Shown: positions 7,794 to 18,400, counted from the stretch's first letter. The stretch is DNA of 40,539 bases from Streptomyces shenzhenensis (GCF_003688995.1 NZ_PENI01000055.1:1-40539); one strand, 5' to 3'. The notes: a model not told the origin generated them from the sequence alone. Numbers and translations: made by a program.

Positions 7794-8283
7794 GGTTCCC
7801 CTATGCGCCAACGTTGACGTTCTTCTGAGGCCCGGTTCCGGGATGCGATAGACTTCTTTACCGAGTGCTTACGCTCTGTTGAGCGTTGGCTTGCTCAGTC
7901 GTTGGTGGTCGCCGGTTCCCGGCCGACGTGATGGGGGGCGTGAGATGGACCGAGTCGTCCGCGCGCGTACCGCCGTCCGGGTCCGCGTCGACAACACCGC
8001 CCGCGACAGCGTTCCTGATACCGACAGCGCCGCCTTGAGCACCCACCGCTCCCGCTGACGCCCCGGATCCACTGCCGATCCGGTTCCCTTTCCAGCGCGA
8101 CGAGCCGCCCGGCGGCTCCCGCACTCACCCGCCCGGCACCCCGCTCGCCGTACGACGACTTCGAGCCGCCGGGCCGGCCAACGGACATGCGCACGCGCAA
8201 CGGCACCGGCAACGCGTCCGGCGCCCGGTACCCGCGAAGGCACAGACGCCGCCACCGAACCGATCGACGGAGGTCAGACGCCC
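7794..8283 (+). other. 490-bp leader/intergenic region upstream of antiporter 2
   Basis: The first 130 bp are AT-richer than average (TTGACG at 7814, GCGATAGACTTCTTTACC at 7845-7862) and probably hold the promoter, although no -35/-10 pair with standard spacing was found. A candidate small ORF lies at 7945-8058. The remaining 225 bp before the antiporter ribosome site (GGAGG at 8269-8273) contain no recognisable gene or riboswitch. The long leader suggests post-initiation control of the antiporter. Confidence 0.35.
7945..8058 (+). CDS. Candidate small ORF (37 aa) in the antiporter leader
   Basis: ATG 7945 is preceded 6 nt upstream by GGGGGG (7933-7938). The 37-codon frame ends TGA 8056-8058 and has strongly G/C-biased third positions, as real genes here do. 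The product is basic and hydrophilic (begins MDRVVRARTAVRVRVDN, ends STHRSR), with no membrane segment or known motif. It could be a leader peptide or a chance frame. An overlapping alternative starts at ATG 7931 in another frame. Confidence 0.3.
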   Translation: MDRVVRARTAVRVRVDNTARDSVPDTDSAALSTHRSR

Positions 8284-9498
8284 GTGCACGACACCACCGC
8301 CATGCTCATCGAACTCGGGGCGATCATTCTCGTCCTGGGCCTGCTGGGCCGCATCGCCGGGCGGGTGGGCTTCTCGCCCATACCTCTGTATCTGCTCGCC
8401 GGGCTCGCCTTCGGGCAGGGCGGCATCCTGCCCCTGACCGCCAGTGAGGAGTTCGTCGCCACCGGTGCCGAGATCGGGGTGATCCTGCTGCTGCTCATGC
8501 TCGGCCTGGAGTACAGCGCCCCCGAACTCGTCACCACCCTGCAGACGCAATTCCCCTCCGGGGCGGTCGACTTCGTCCTCAACGCCGTTCCCGGCGCCGT
8601 GGCGGCGCTGCTCCTTGGCTGGGGTCCGGTCGCCGCCGTGGCGCTCGCCGGGGTCACCTGGATCTCCTCGTCCGGGGTGATCGCCAAGGTGCTCGGCGAC
8701 CTGCGCAGGATCGGTAACCGGGAGACCCCCGTCGTCCTCGGGGTGCTCGTCCTGGAGGACCTGGCCATGGCGGTCTACCTGCCCATCCTCACCGCCCTGC
8801 TCGCCGGGGTGAGCCTGGCCGGCGGCACCGTCACCCTGCTGATCTCACTGGGCACGGTCGGCGCCGTCCTGTACGTGGCGCTGCGGCACGGCCGTCTGGT
8901 CAGCCGCGCGGTCTCCTCCGACAACGCCGAGATGCTGTTGCTGGTGGTGTTGGGGCTGACCCTGCTGGTGGCCGGGGTCGCGCAGCAGCTCCAGGTGTCC
9001 GCGGCGGTCGGTGCGTTCCTCGTCGGGATCGCGTTGTCCGGTGAGGTCGCCGAGGGTGCCCACAATCTCCTCGCGCCTTTGCGGGATCTGTTCGCCGCGG
9101 TGTTCTTCGTCTTCTTCGGTCTCCACACGAATCCTGCGGACATTCCGCCGGTGCTGCTGCCCGCGCTCGGGTTGGCCGTCGTGACCGCGCTCACGAAGAT
9201 CGCGACGGGGTACTGGGCCGCCCGCCGGGCCGGGATCTCCGCGAAGGGCCGCTGGCGGGCCGGTGGCACCCTCGTCGCCCGCGGCGAGTTCTCCATCGTC
9301 ATCGCCGGACTCGCCGTCGGCGTCGAACCGCGCATCGGCCCCCTGGCGACCGCCTACGTACTGCTCCTCGTCATACTGGGGCCGCTCACCGCTCGCTGGA
9401 CCGAACCCCTCAGCCGCCGCCTGACCCGCCGCCCACGGCGCGCGGTGCCCGATGCCACGGCGGCCGACCCGGTGGAGGTGGCTCGTGCGAACGGCTGA
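8284..9498 (+). CDS. CPA2-family cation/proton antiporter (paralogue A of the inverted pair)
   Basis: A 404-aa polytopic exchanger, GTG 8284 with GGAGG 10 nt upstream. Signatures: GFSPIPLYLLAGLAFGQGG (inverted-repeat TM2), EIGVILLLLMLGLEYS, TWISSSGVIAKVLGDL, NRETPVVLGVLVLEDLAMAVYLP, and TLVARGEFSIVIAGLAV. About twelve membrane segments; no cytosolic RCK domain. It is a paralogue of the minus-strand antiporter at 10929-12194: the N-terminal halves are similar but diverged, whereas bases 8935-9317 are virtually identical to the other copy. The converted stretch uses more T/A-ending codons (CCT TTG, AAT, GGT, TTG) than its flanks. Its own 3' end overlaps the start of a PucR-like regulator by 14 bp. 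No regulatory subunit is adjacent, unlike paralogue B. Confidence 0.88.
   Translation: MHDTTAMLIELGAIILVLGLLGRIAGRVGFSPIPLYLLAGLAFGQGGILPLTASEEFVATGAEIGVILLLLMLGLEYSAPELVTTLQTQFPSGAVDFVLNAVPGAVAALLLGWGPVAAVALAGVTWISSSGVIAKVLGDLRRIGNRETPVVLGVLVLEDLAMAVYLPILTALLAGVSLAGGTVTLLISLGTVGAVLYVALRHGRLVSRAVSSDNAEMLLLVVLGLTLLVAGVAQQLQVSAAVGAFLVGIALSGEVAEGAHNLLAPLRDLFAAVFFVFFGLHTNPADIPPVLLPALGLAVVTALTKIATGYWAARRAGISAKGRWRAGGTLVARGEFSIVIAGLAVGVEPRIGPLATAYVLLLVILGPLTARWTEPLSRRLTRRPRRAVPDATAADPVEVARANG
8935..9317 (+). repeat. Left arm of a 383-bp inverted repeat (gene-conversion tract)
   Basis: Aligned by eye against the reverse complement of 11161-11543: 380 of 383 bases identical. The three differences (CTG/TTG, TTG/CTG, CGG/CGT) are all silent. 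Identity stops abruptly at both ends; beyond them the two antiporter genes are clearly diverged. Confidence 0.9.
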
Positions 9499-10711
9499 AC
9501 ACGGCAAGCGGGGCGGCCCCGGCGCGGAGGAGCACCGGAAGCAGGCGGGGCGTGAGGGCCCCGAGGAGCGCATACGGGCGGGGGAGACGGTGACCGTGGA
9601 CGGGTTCCGGATGATCGAGGAGGCGTACCCGGGTGCGTCCCGGGCACGGCCCACGCCCGCGGAGGAGGCCACCACCGAGACGTTCCTCGACGGCTTCCAG
9701 CAGATCCTGGCGGACGCCGCGGTCACCGGCCGCCGGCTGACCCGCCCCGAGATCGAGTCCCGGCGCCTGCTCGGCGCCCGCGCGGCGGAGGCCGGGCACG
9801 GCTGGCGGGCCCTGGTACGCGCGCATCTCACGGCGGGCCGGGCCGGCCGGCCCGCCGGGGCCGACCCGGACAGCGTCCTCGCCGTCGTCGAGCAGGCGGT
9901 CGACGCGTTCGCCGACGGATACGAGCGTGCGCAGCGGCACGTCGTACGCCGGGAGGAGGCCGCCCGCCGTGAGTTCATCGACGACCTGCTGCACGGGCGC
10001 GGCGACCCCGGCCAGCTCGCCTCGCGCTGCGAACGGTTCGGGCTGCGCCTGTCCCGCACCCACTCCGTCGCGGTGGCCGGCGGGCCGGAGGGTTACGACG
10101 AGTCCGACCCCGTGCCCCGGCAGGTCGCGGACGAGTTGTTCGCCCGCTTCGAGAACCGCCGCATCCTGTTCACCACCAAGGACGGGCGGATGGTGTGCAT
10201 CGCACCCGGCGACCAGGACGACGTGCTGACCTGGTTCGGCAAGCTCGTGCACGCCCGGGTCGTGGGGAGCCAGGTCGCCGTCGGACGGCCCCGGCCCGGC
10301 ACGGTCGGCATCGGGCACAGCTACGAGGAGGCGCTCAACGCCCTCGACGTCGCCCAGCGGATGGGCTTCGACGATCCGCTGCTGCGCGCCGCCGATCTGC
10401 TCGTCTTCCCCGTCCTGGCCCGCGACCGGCCCGCGCTGATGGACCTGGTCCGGCACACGCTGGGCCCGCTGGAGCAGGCCCGCGGCGGTGCGCAGCCACT
10501 GCTCGACACGCTCACGGCGTACTTCGACAGCGGCTGTGTGGCCACCGTGGCGGCACGCGAACTGTCACTCAGCGTGCGCGCGCTGACCTACCGGCTGGCC
10601 CGGATCCACGCCCTGACCGGCAGCGACCCCACGGACCCCGGCGACCGCTACACCCTGCAGACCGCAGTAGTCGGAGCCCGCCTCCTGGCCTGGCCGGGCC
10701 GCCCCCTGTAA
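9485..10711 (+). CDS. PucR/CdaR-like transcriptional regulator with C-terminal HTH
   Basis: A 408-aa protein of the actinobacterial PucR-like class. GTG 9485 has GGAGG (9474-9478) 6 nt upstream and overlaps the antiporter 3' end by 14 bp, so the two are translated together. The first 40 or so residues are hydrophilic. A helical region (about 60-160) precedes a GGDEF-related/PucR middle domain (about 170-310, with VGSQVAVGRPRPGTVGIGHSYEEALNALDVAQRMG). The C-terminal HTH_30-like segment carries TLTAYFDSGCVATVAARELSLSVRALTYRLARIHALTGSDPTDPGDRYTLQTA (about 345-400), a recognised PucR hallmark. Its position between two antiporters in opposite orientation suggests that it controls one or both; this is inference from context. 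Confidence 0.82.
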   Translation: MRTAEHGKRGGPGAEEHRKQAGREGPEERIRAGETVTVDGFRMIEEAYPGASRARPTPAEEATTETFLDGFQQILADAAVTGRRLTRPEIESRRLLGARAAEAGHGWRALVRAHLTAGRAGRPAGADPDSVLAVVEQAVDAFADGYERAQRHVVRREEAARREFIDDLLHGRGDPGQLASRCERFGLRLSRTHSVAVAGGPEGYDESDPVPRQVADELFARFENRRILFTTKDGRMVCIAPGDQDDVLTWFGKLVHARVVGSQVAVGRPRPGTVGIGHSYEEALNALDVAQRMGFDDPLLRAADLLVFPVLARDRPALMDLVRHTLGPLEQARGGAQPLLDTLTAYFDSGCVATVAARELSLSVRALTYRLARIHALTGSDPTDPGDRYTLQTAVVGARLLAWPGRPL

Positions 10712-10715
10712 CTGG

Positions 10716-10799
10716 CCCCGGTGGGGCAGGCGCCTTGAAGGGGCGCGGGGAACTGCGCGCTCGGCCACGACGGCGCTGCAGCCGGGTGACGGCGTGTTG
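10716..10799 (+). repeat. Streptomyces-type intergenic repeat, copy 1
   Basis: Starts CCCCGGTGGGGCAG, contains GGGGCGCGGGGAACTGCGCG then CTCGGCC, and ends CGGCGTGTTG. Near-identical to the 84-bp copy at 10817-10900. The CCCCGGTGGGG start can fold and may terminate transcription of the regulator gene that ends at 10711. Confidence 0.8.
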
Positions 10800-10816
10800 T
10801 GGGGGTGCCGAACCGA

Positions 10817-10900
10817 CCCCGGTGGGGCAGCCGCCCTGTAGGGGCGCGGGGAACTGCGCGCTCGGCCGCGATGGTGCCGCGGGCGGGGGACGGCGTGCTG
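10817..10900 (+). repeat. Streptomyces-type intergenic repeat, copy 2 (tandem)
   Basis: Same 84-bp layout as copy 1, offset by 101 bp: CCCCGGTGGGGCAG, the GGGGCGCGGGGAACTGCGCG core, and CGGCGTGCTG at the end. Related single or degenerate copies occur at 4095, 13378 (reverse) and 24600. Confidence 0.8.
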
Positions 10901-10928
10901 TCGGTCCGGCCCCCGCCCCCGGGAGGGG

Positions 10929-12194
10929 TCAGGCGTGACCGACCGTGTCAGGATCCTCCGCGGAGCGCTCCGCGGAGTCCCTCGGTGCCGTGACCGCCGC
11001 CTCGGCGGGCGCCTCGGTCGCGACCGACGGCTTGCCGAAGCGGCGCGTGAGTGCCAGGGCCACCGGCTCGGTCCAGCGGGCGGTGAGCGGCCCCAGGACG
11101 ACCAGGATCAGCACGTACGCCGTGGCGAGCGGCCCGAGCGAGGGCTCGATCCCGGCGGTCACGGCGAGTCCGGCGATGACGATGGAGAACTCGCCGCGGG
11201 CGACGAGGGTGCCACCGGCACGCCAGCGGCCCTTCGCGGAGATCCCGGCCCGGCGGGCGGCCCAGTACCCCGTCGCGATCTTCGTGAGCGCGGTCACGAC
11301 GGCCAGCCCGAGCGCGGGCAGCAGCACCGGCGGAATGTCCGCAGGATTCGTGTGGAGACCGAAGAAGACGAAGAACACCGCGGCGAACAGATCCCGCAAA
11401 GGCGCGAGGAGATTGTGGGCACCCTCGGCGACCTCACCGGACAACGCGATCCCGACGAGGAACGCACCGACCGCCGCGGACACCTGGAGCTGCTGCGCGA
11501 CCCCGGCCACCAGCAAGGTCAGCCCCAACACCACCAGCAACAGCTTCTCCGGGTCGTCGCTGGAGACGAAGCGCGAGATGTGCCGCCCGTAGCGCACCGC
11601 GAGGAGCAGTACCAGCCCGGCGACCCCGAGGGCGATGGCCAGCGTGACGCTGCCCGCGGCCAGCCCGGTGCCGGCCAGCAGCGCGGTGAGAATCGGCAGG
11701 TAGACCGCCATGGAGAGGTCTTCGAGGACCAGGATGCTCAGGATCACCGGGGTCTCGCGGTTGCCCAGCCGCCCCAGGTCGCCGAGCACCTTGGCGATCA
11801 CCCCGGACGAGGAGATCCAGGTGACCCCGGCGAGGACCACGGCGGCGACCGGACCCCAGCCAAGCAGCAACGCCATCACCGCGCCGGGCAGGGCGTTCAG
11901 CGCCGCGTCCACCAGACCGGCCGGGTACTGCGTCTTGAGGTTGGAGACCAGATCGCTCGCCGTGTACTCCAGGCCGAGCATGAGCAGCAGCAGGATCACC
12001 CCGATCTCGGCACCGGTGGCGACGAACTCCTCACTGGCGTCCAGCGGCAGCAGCCCGCCCTCGCCGAAGGCCAGTCCGGCGAGCAGGTACAGGGGGATCG
12101 GCGAGAACTGCAGCCGCCCGGCGAAACGGCCCAGCAGACCGAGCCCGAGCAGGACCGCGCCGAACTCGATCAGGAAGATTGCGGAGGAGTGCAC
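10929..12194 (-). CDS. CPA2-family K+(Na+)/H+ antiporter (paralogue B, KhtU/CpeB-like)
   Basis: A 421-aa polytopic antiporter. Family motifs: FSPIPLYLLAGLAFGEGG, EIGVILLLLMLGLEYTASDL, TWISSSGVIAKVLGDLGRLGNRETPVILSILVLEDLSMAVYLP, GTLVARGEFSIVIAGLAV. It lies 6 bp downstream of an RCK_C (KhtT-like) gene. In Bacillus, KhtT gates the KhtU antiporter and binds c-di-AMP; in Streptomyces venezuelae the CpeA/CpeB pair has the same layout. Function as a K+ efflux exchanger gated by the neighbour is therefore likely. Residues encoded by 11161-11543 are identical to paralogue A at 8284-9498. The C-terminal 35 residues are acidic and low-complexity. Confidence 0.9.
   Translation of the reverse strand: MHSSAIFLIEFGAVLLGLGLLGRFAGRLQFSPIPLYLLAGLAFGEGGLLPLDASEEFVATGAEIGVILLLLMLGLEYTASDLVSNLKTQYPAGLVDAALNALPGAVMALLLGWGPVAAVVLAGVTWISSSGVIAKVLGDLGRLGNRETPVILSILVLEDLSMAVYLPILTALLAGTGLAAGSVTLAIALGVAGLVLLLAVRYGRHISRFVSSDDPEKLLLVVLGLTLLVAGVAQQLQVSAAVGAFLVGIALSGEVAEGAHNLLAPLRDLFAAVFFVFFGLHTNPADIPPVLLPALGLAVVTALTKIATGYWAARRAGISAKGRWRAGGTLVARGEFSIVIAGLAVTAGIEPSLGPLATAYVLILVVLGPLTARWTEPVALALTRRFGKPSVATEAPAEAAVTAPRDSAERSAEDPDTVGHA
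11161..11543 (-). repeat. Right arm of the 383-bp inverted repeat
   Basis: Reverse complement matches 8935-9317 at 380/383 positions. The 1843 bp between the arms contain the end of antiporter A, the PucR-like gene, the tandem 84-bp repeats and the end of antiporter B. Confidence 0.9.
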
Positions 12195-12200
12195 AGACCG

Positions 12201-12686
12201 TCACTCCCGACCGAGGATCTCGGCTGCCGCGTCCACGCCCTCACGGGTGCCGATCACGATCAGAGTGTCGCCGCCGGCCAGCCGGAAGTCGGGGCCCGGG
12301 GAGGGGATCGCCTCGGCCCGGCGCATCACGGCCACGATGGACACGCCGGTCTCCGTCCGCATCCGGGTCTCGCCCAGCAGCCGCCCGTTCCAGTGGGACG
12401 TGGCGGACAGCTCGACCCGCTCGGCCACCAGGCCCAGCTCGGTCGTCGACAGCAGGCTCGGGCTGTGGTGCTTGGGCATCAGCGCGTCGATGAGCGCGTC
12501 CGCCTCCCCGGAGGCCAGCCGCACCGACAGGGCGCAGGCGTCCGGGTCGTCCTCGCGGTAGGCGCTCAGCGTCCTGGACCCGTCCCGGTGGGCCACCACC
12601 GACAGGCGCCGTTGTTCGCGTGTGGTCAGGTCGTAGCGCACTCCGATGCCCGGCAACGGCGTACTGCTCATGCGTGCGGCGCCCAC
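12201..12686 (-). CDS. Cation/proton antiporter regulatory subunit (RCK_C/TrkA-C, KhtT/CpeA-like)
   Basis: A soluble regulator of the adjacent antiporter. The N-terminal half (PLPGIGVRYDL, LSVVAHRDGSRTLSAYREDDPDA) is the KhtT N-domain; the C-terminal half (about residues 80-158: SHWNGRLLGETRMRTETGVSIVAVMR, FRLAGGDTLIVIGTREGVDAAAEIL) is an RCK_C domain, a known c-di-AMP or nucleotide receptor. GTG 12686 has AGGGGG 5 nt upstream; ATG 12671, five codons in, is the alternative. The gene ends 6 bp before the antiporter start, so the two form an operon. Identification is confident; ligand is inferred from the family. Confidence 0.88.
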   Translation of the reverse strand: MGAARMSSTPLPGIGVRYDLTTREQRRLSVVAHRDGSRTLSAYREDDPDACALSVRLASGEADALIDALMPKHHSPSLLSTTELGLVAERVELSATSHWNGRLLGETRMRTETGVSIVAVMRRAEAIPSPGPDFRLAGGDTLIVIGTREGVDAAAEILGRE

Positions 12687-12824
12687 TGCGGCCCCCTGTC
12701 TGGTTTGACTGTTCCTTTGCAAAACGGTTGGTGACACTCTAACGAGCGCCCCGGAACCGGCCGAGGGAGCCCGTCGGGCACCACCCTGCGTCGGCACCGG
12801 GCAGGACCGGAAGGAAGCGTCAGC

Positions 12825-13268
12825 ATGATCGAGTGGGTGTCATACCGCTCAGGGGCCACCCCCGTGCCCCAGCCCGTAGCGACGCCGCTGGTGTGGACCG
12901 GCGCCGTCGGCGGCGCATCGGTGCTCGTGGCGCTCCTCAATCACCTCGTGGGCCCGTACCGGCCCACGCTCGCGCTGACCGTGCTGTCCCTGCTGGCCGC
13001 GCTGCTCGGGCTGTGCGCCCGCTTCGTGGCGGCGCCCGGCACCGCCCTGCTGTGCTGGCTGCTCCTCAACGGCTTCGGCATCCCCCCGGCGGGCACCCTC
13101 ACCTGGGCCGTCGACCGGGACGCGTTCTGGCTCTCGTGTCTGTTCGGCGCCACGCTCGTGGGCACGGTGCTCGCCCGCCTGGTCAACGCCCACGCCGCCT
13201 ACCGACGGCTGGGCACGGCGACGGGTCCGCTGCCGCCCGAGAACGACGACGGCCGCAACGGCGGCTAG
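12825..13268 (+). CDS. Small polytopic membrane protein of unknown function
   Basis: A 147-aa protein, ATG 12825 with GGAAGG 9 nt upstream. Four hydrophobic segments (about 22-42, 48-70, 72-88 and 98-118) and a charged tail (PPENDDGRNGG). The arrangement recalls the four-helix DUF4118 sensor modules of KdpD-like kinases, but the similarity is only general. It is divergent from the KhtT-like gene across a 138-bp spacer. Function unknown; location beside the antiporter operon hints at a membrane-stress role. Confidence 0.65.
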   Translation: MIEWVSYRSGATPVPQPVATPLVWTGAVGGASVLVALLNHLVGPYRPTLALTVLSLLAALLGLCARFVAAPGTALLCWLLLNGFGIPPAGTLTWAVDRDAFWLSCLFGATLVGTVLARLVNAHAAYRRLGTATGPLPPENDDGRNGG

Positions 13269-13377
13269 CGGCGGTCGGGCCGAGGCCGCCAAGTCCGAGG
13301 TACGGGCGGCCTTCGGCCCGCTGATCCGCGGGGCGGGCCGTGACGCGTCGTCGGTCGGCTGCGGCGGCAAGTGGGTG

Positions 13378-13411
13378 GGCGCGCAGTTCCCCGCGACCCT
13401 TCGGGGCGGGT
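13378..13411 (-). repeat. Streptomyces-type intergenic repeat, single copy
   Basis: On the minus strand this reads CCCGCCCCGAAGGGTCGCGG then GGAACTGCGCGCCC, the same core as the tandem copies at 10716. It sits just beyond the meaB stop and the CCCGAAGGG part can form a short terminator hairpin. Confidence 0.6.
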
Positions 13412-13415
13412 GATG

Positions 13416-14405
13416 CTAGGCAGGCCGTTCGCCGAATGCCCTCAGGATGTGTTCCGCGGCCAGGGTCGCCGTCAACGAGCCGTCCCTGACCCGCTGTTCC
13501 AGCTCGGGGGCGAGCGCGCGGACCGCCGGGTCGGTGTGCAGCCGGCCGAGCAGTTCGTCGCGGACCATGGACCAGGTCCAGCCGACCTGCTGATCGCGCC
13601 GCTTGGCGGTGAGCCGGCCGGTCGACTCCAGCAGCGCACGGTGCTGTTCGAGCCGCTCCCACACCGTGTCGAGCCCGGTCGACTCCCGCGCGCTGCAACT
13701 GAGCACGGGCGGCGTCCAGAAGGCGTCCCGGCCGTGCATCAGCCGCAGCGCGCCCGCCAGTTCCCGCGCGGCCGCCCGGGCGTCCCGCTCGTGCGGGCCG
13801 TCCGCCTTGTTCACGGCGATCACGTCGGCCAGCTCCAGGACGCCCTTCTTGATGCCCTGCAACTGGTCGCCGGTGCGGGCCAGGGTGAGCAGCAGGAAGG
13901 AGTCGACCATGTCGGCCACCGCGGTCTCCGACTGCCCGACGCCGACGGTCTCCACGAGGACCACGTCGTAGCCCGCGGCCTCCATCACCACGATCGACTC
14001 GCGGGTGGCCCGGGCCACCCCGCCCAGCGTGCCCGCGCTGGGGGAGGGCCGTACGAACGCCGCCGGGTCCACGGCCAGCCGCTCCATGCGGGTCTTGTCC
14101 CCGAGGATCGAACCGCCGGTACGGGTCGAGGACGGGTCGACGGCGAGCACCGCCACCCGGTGCCCCAGCGAGGTCAGCAGCGTGCCGAACGCGTCGATGA
14201 ACGTCGACTTGCCCACGCCCGGCACCCCGCTCACGCCGATCCGCCGGGCCCGGCCGCCGTGCGGGAGCAGTTCGGTGAGCAACTCCTGCGCCAGCGCCCG
14301 GTGCTGCGGCCGGGTGGACTCCACGAGGGTGATCGCGCGGGCCACGACCGCCCGCCGCCCGTCGAGCACACCCTTGACATACGTGTCGAGATCGATCGCC
14401 GCCAT
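13416..14405 (-). CDS. meaB: MeaB, G3E-type GTPase chaperone of methylmalonyl-CoA mutase
   Basis: A 329-aa P-loop GTPase that gates delivery of adenosylcobalamin to methylmalonyl-CoA mutase and protects the enzyme from inactivation. Walker A is GVPGVGKST (60-68). Other family blocks are VAVLAVDPSSTRTGGSILGDKTRM (switch region), GGVARATRESIVVMEAAGYDVVLVETVGVGQSE (Walker B/switch) and the guanine-specificity motif NKAD (INKAD-like VNKADG). C-terminal dimerisation arm present. It begins 6 bp after mutB and is the last gene of the mutA-mutB-meaB operon. Older annotation as an arginine/ornithine transport ATPase (ArgK) is wrong for this family. Confidence 0.95.
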   Translation of the reverse strand: MAAIDLDTYVKGVLDGRRAVVARAITLVESTRPQHRALAQELLTELLPHGGRARRIGVSGVPGVGKSTFIDAFGTLLTSLGHRVAVLAVDPSSTRTGGSILGDKTRMERLAVDPAAFVRPSPSAGTLGGVARATRESIVVMEAAGYDVVLVETVGVGQSETAVADMVDSFLLLTLARTGDQLQGIKKGVLELADVIAVNKADGPHERDARAAARELAGALRLMHGRDAFWTPPVLSCSARESTGLDTVWERLEQHRALLESTGRLTAKRRDQQVGWTWSMVRDELLGRLHTDPAVRALAPELEQRVRDGSLTATLAAEHILRAFGERPA

Positions 14406-14411
14406 GGCGCC

Positions 14412-16585
<2,174 letters not shown>

Positions 16586-16586
<1 letters not shown>

Positions 16587-18394
16587 CAGGACACTCCCAT
16601 GCGGTCGAGGGTCGCGGACAGCACGGCGACGGCGTCACAGCCCGTGAAGACGTACGCGTCGACGCCCGGGTACGCGGCGGGCCGGCCCGCCAGGAACACC
16701 TGCCGGGCGCCGGCCGCCCGCAGCTCGGCGGCGGCCTGTTCGGCCTGTTCGGCGTAGACCGTGTCGCTGGAGCACAGCACGGCCTCGGTGGCGCCGCTGT
16801 CCGCGAACCGGCCCTCGGCGACCGGCTCGACGCCGCCCGCCTGGAAGAGGTTGGCGGCGAACGTGGCCCGCGCGGTGTGCGCGGCGGCGGGGCCGAGCGT
16901 CGCCAGGAAGATCCGCGGCCGGGCACCGGTCGCCGCCAGATGGGCGTCGGAGCGGGCGCGCAGCGCCTCGAACGCCTCGTCGCGGCGGACCCGCGGCAGC
17001 CCGCCGGACGGCGGCTCGGGCGCGGGCTCGCGGGTCACGGGCTGCTCGGCCAGGAGCGGGAACTCGCTGACGCCGGTGACGGGTTCGCGCCGGGTGGTGA
17101 GCCGTGCGGTGCGCTCCTGCCAGGTGCTCGCCAGGTCCGCGCGGATCCGGCCCGAGCGCAGCACGGCAGCCTGGCCGCCGTCCCGCTCGATCGACCGGAA
17201 GAACTCCCAGCCGGCGTGGGCGAGTTCGTCGGTCAGCCGCTCCACGTACCAGGAGCCGCCCGCCGGGTCGATCACCCGGGCCAGCTGCGACTCCTCCAGC
17301 AGGATCGTCGACGTGTTGCGGGCGATACGGCGGGCGAACGCGTCCGGCAGGCCCAGCGCGTGGTCGAACGGCAGCACGGTCACGGCGTCGGCGCCGCCGA
17401 CCCCCGCGGCCAGCGTCGCCACGGTCGCCCGGAGCATGTTCACCCAGGGGTCGCGTCGGGTCGCCATCACCGGCGACGTCACGGCGTGCTGGAGCTGCGC
17501 GCCCGCGTCCGGCGCCCCGCACACCTCGGCGACCCGCGCCCACAGCCGGCGCGCCGCGCGCAGCTTGGCGACGGTCAGGAACTGGTCGGCGGTGGCCGCG
17601 TACCGGAACTCCAGCTGGGCACAGGCCTGTTCGACGCTCAGCCCGGCCCCGGTCAGCTTGCGCAGATAGGCGACGCCGGTGGCGAGGGAGGCGCCGAGCT
17701 CCTGCGCGGCCGAGCCGCCGGCCTCGTGGTACGGCAGCGCGTCCACGGTCAGCGCGCGCAGCCCCGGGTACGCGTCGGCGCAGCGCGCGGCGAGCGCCGT
17801 GACCGGGGTGAAGTCCTGCCGGTCGCCGGTGCGGGCCTCGTGGCCGAGCGGGTCGGCGCCGAGGTTGCCGCGCGCCGTCCCGGGGGCGACGCCCCGCTCC
17901 TCGTACAGCGCCAGCAACTGTGCCGCGGCGGCCTCGACGTCCCGGCCCGCGTCTAGCACGACCGGCGCCAGGTCCAGGTAGACGCCGTCGAGCGCGCGGC
18001 GCAGCCCGGTCAGGGGGATGCCGCCCGCGCCCACGAGCAGCCAGAGCGAGGTGGCGCCGTGCTCCAGGTCGGCGAGGACCGCGCCGTCGGCGAGCGCCGC
18101 GTGCCGCTGCCGTACGTCCCAGCCGGCCACGGTGGTGCCCTCCGGGCGGCCGCCGCGGACGAACGGGGCGAAGCCGGGCAGACCGGGGTCGGGTGCGGCG
18201 TCGCGCGCGGTGTAGAGGGGGCGGGTGCGCAGCCCGTCCTCCAGCGTCGTGGACAGGGCGTCCTCCGCTGCCGCGCCCGAGGCTTCCTTGCCCGACTTGC
18301 GCAGCACACCCTCGACCAGGCGTTGCCACTGCTCGTGTGTCGCGTCAGGGAACCCGGCGGCCAGTGAGAGCCCGTCGTCAGGCAGGACCGTCAT
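16586..18394 (-). CDS. mutA: Methylmalonyl-CoA mutase small (structural) subunit
   Basis: The 602-aa non-catalytic partner of MutB in the actinobacterial heterodimer. The barrel region aligns with MutB (e.g. WDVRQRHA, RNTSTILLEESQLARVIDPAGGSWYVERLTDELA), but the C-terminal domain has GPAAAHTARATF where MutB has the cobalamin motif DGHDRG, so it cannot ligate cobalt; this is normal for the small subunit. First gene of the operon. A TTGCCG-N16-TAGCAT promoter ends 6 nt before the ATG, suggesting a leaderless transcript. Confidence 0.96.
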
Positions 18395-18400
18395 GCTCGG

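Noticed and set aside
7794..8283. A ydaO-type c-di-AMP riboswitch upstream of antiporter A
   Set aside because: The conserved ydaO sequence blocks could not be found in this leader on either strand.
12705..12745. TTGACT ... possible promoter for the 12825 membrane-protein gene
   Set aside because: No acceptable -10 at 16-19 bp spacing; the TTTGCAAA palindrome there is too short to call a site.
13416..14405. Annotation as an ArgK arginine/ornithine transport kinase
   Set aside because: Position directly after mutA-mutB and the MeaB-specific GTPase motifs identify it as the mutase chaperone.
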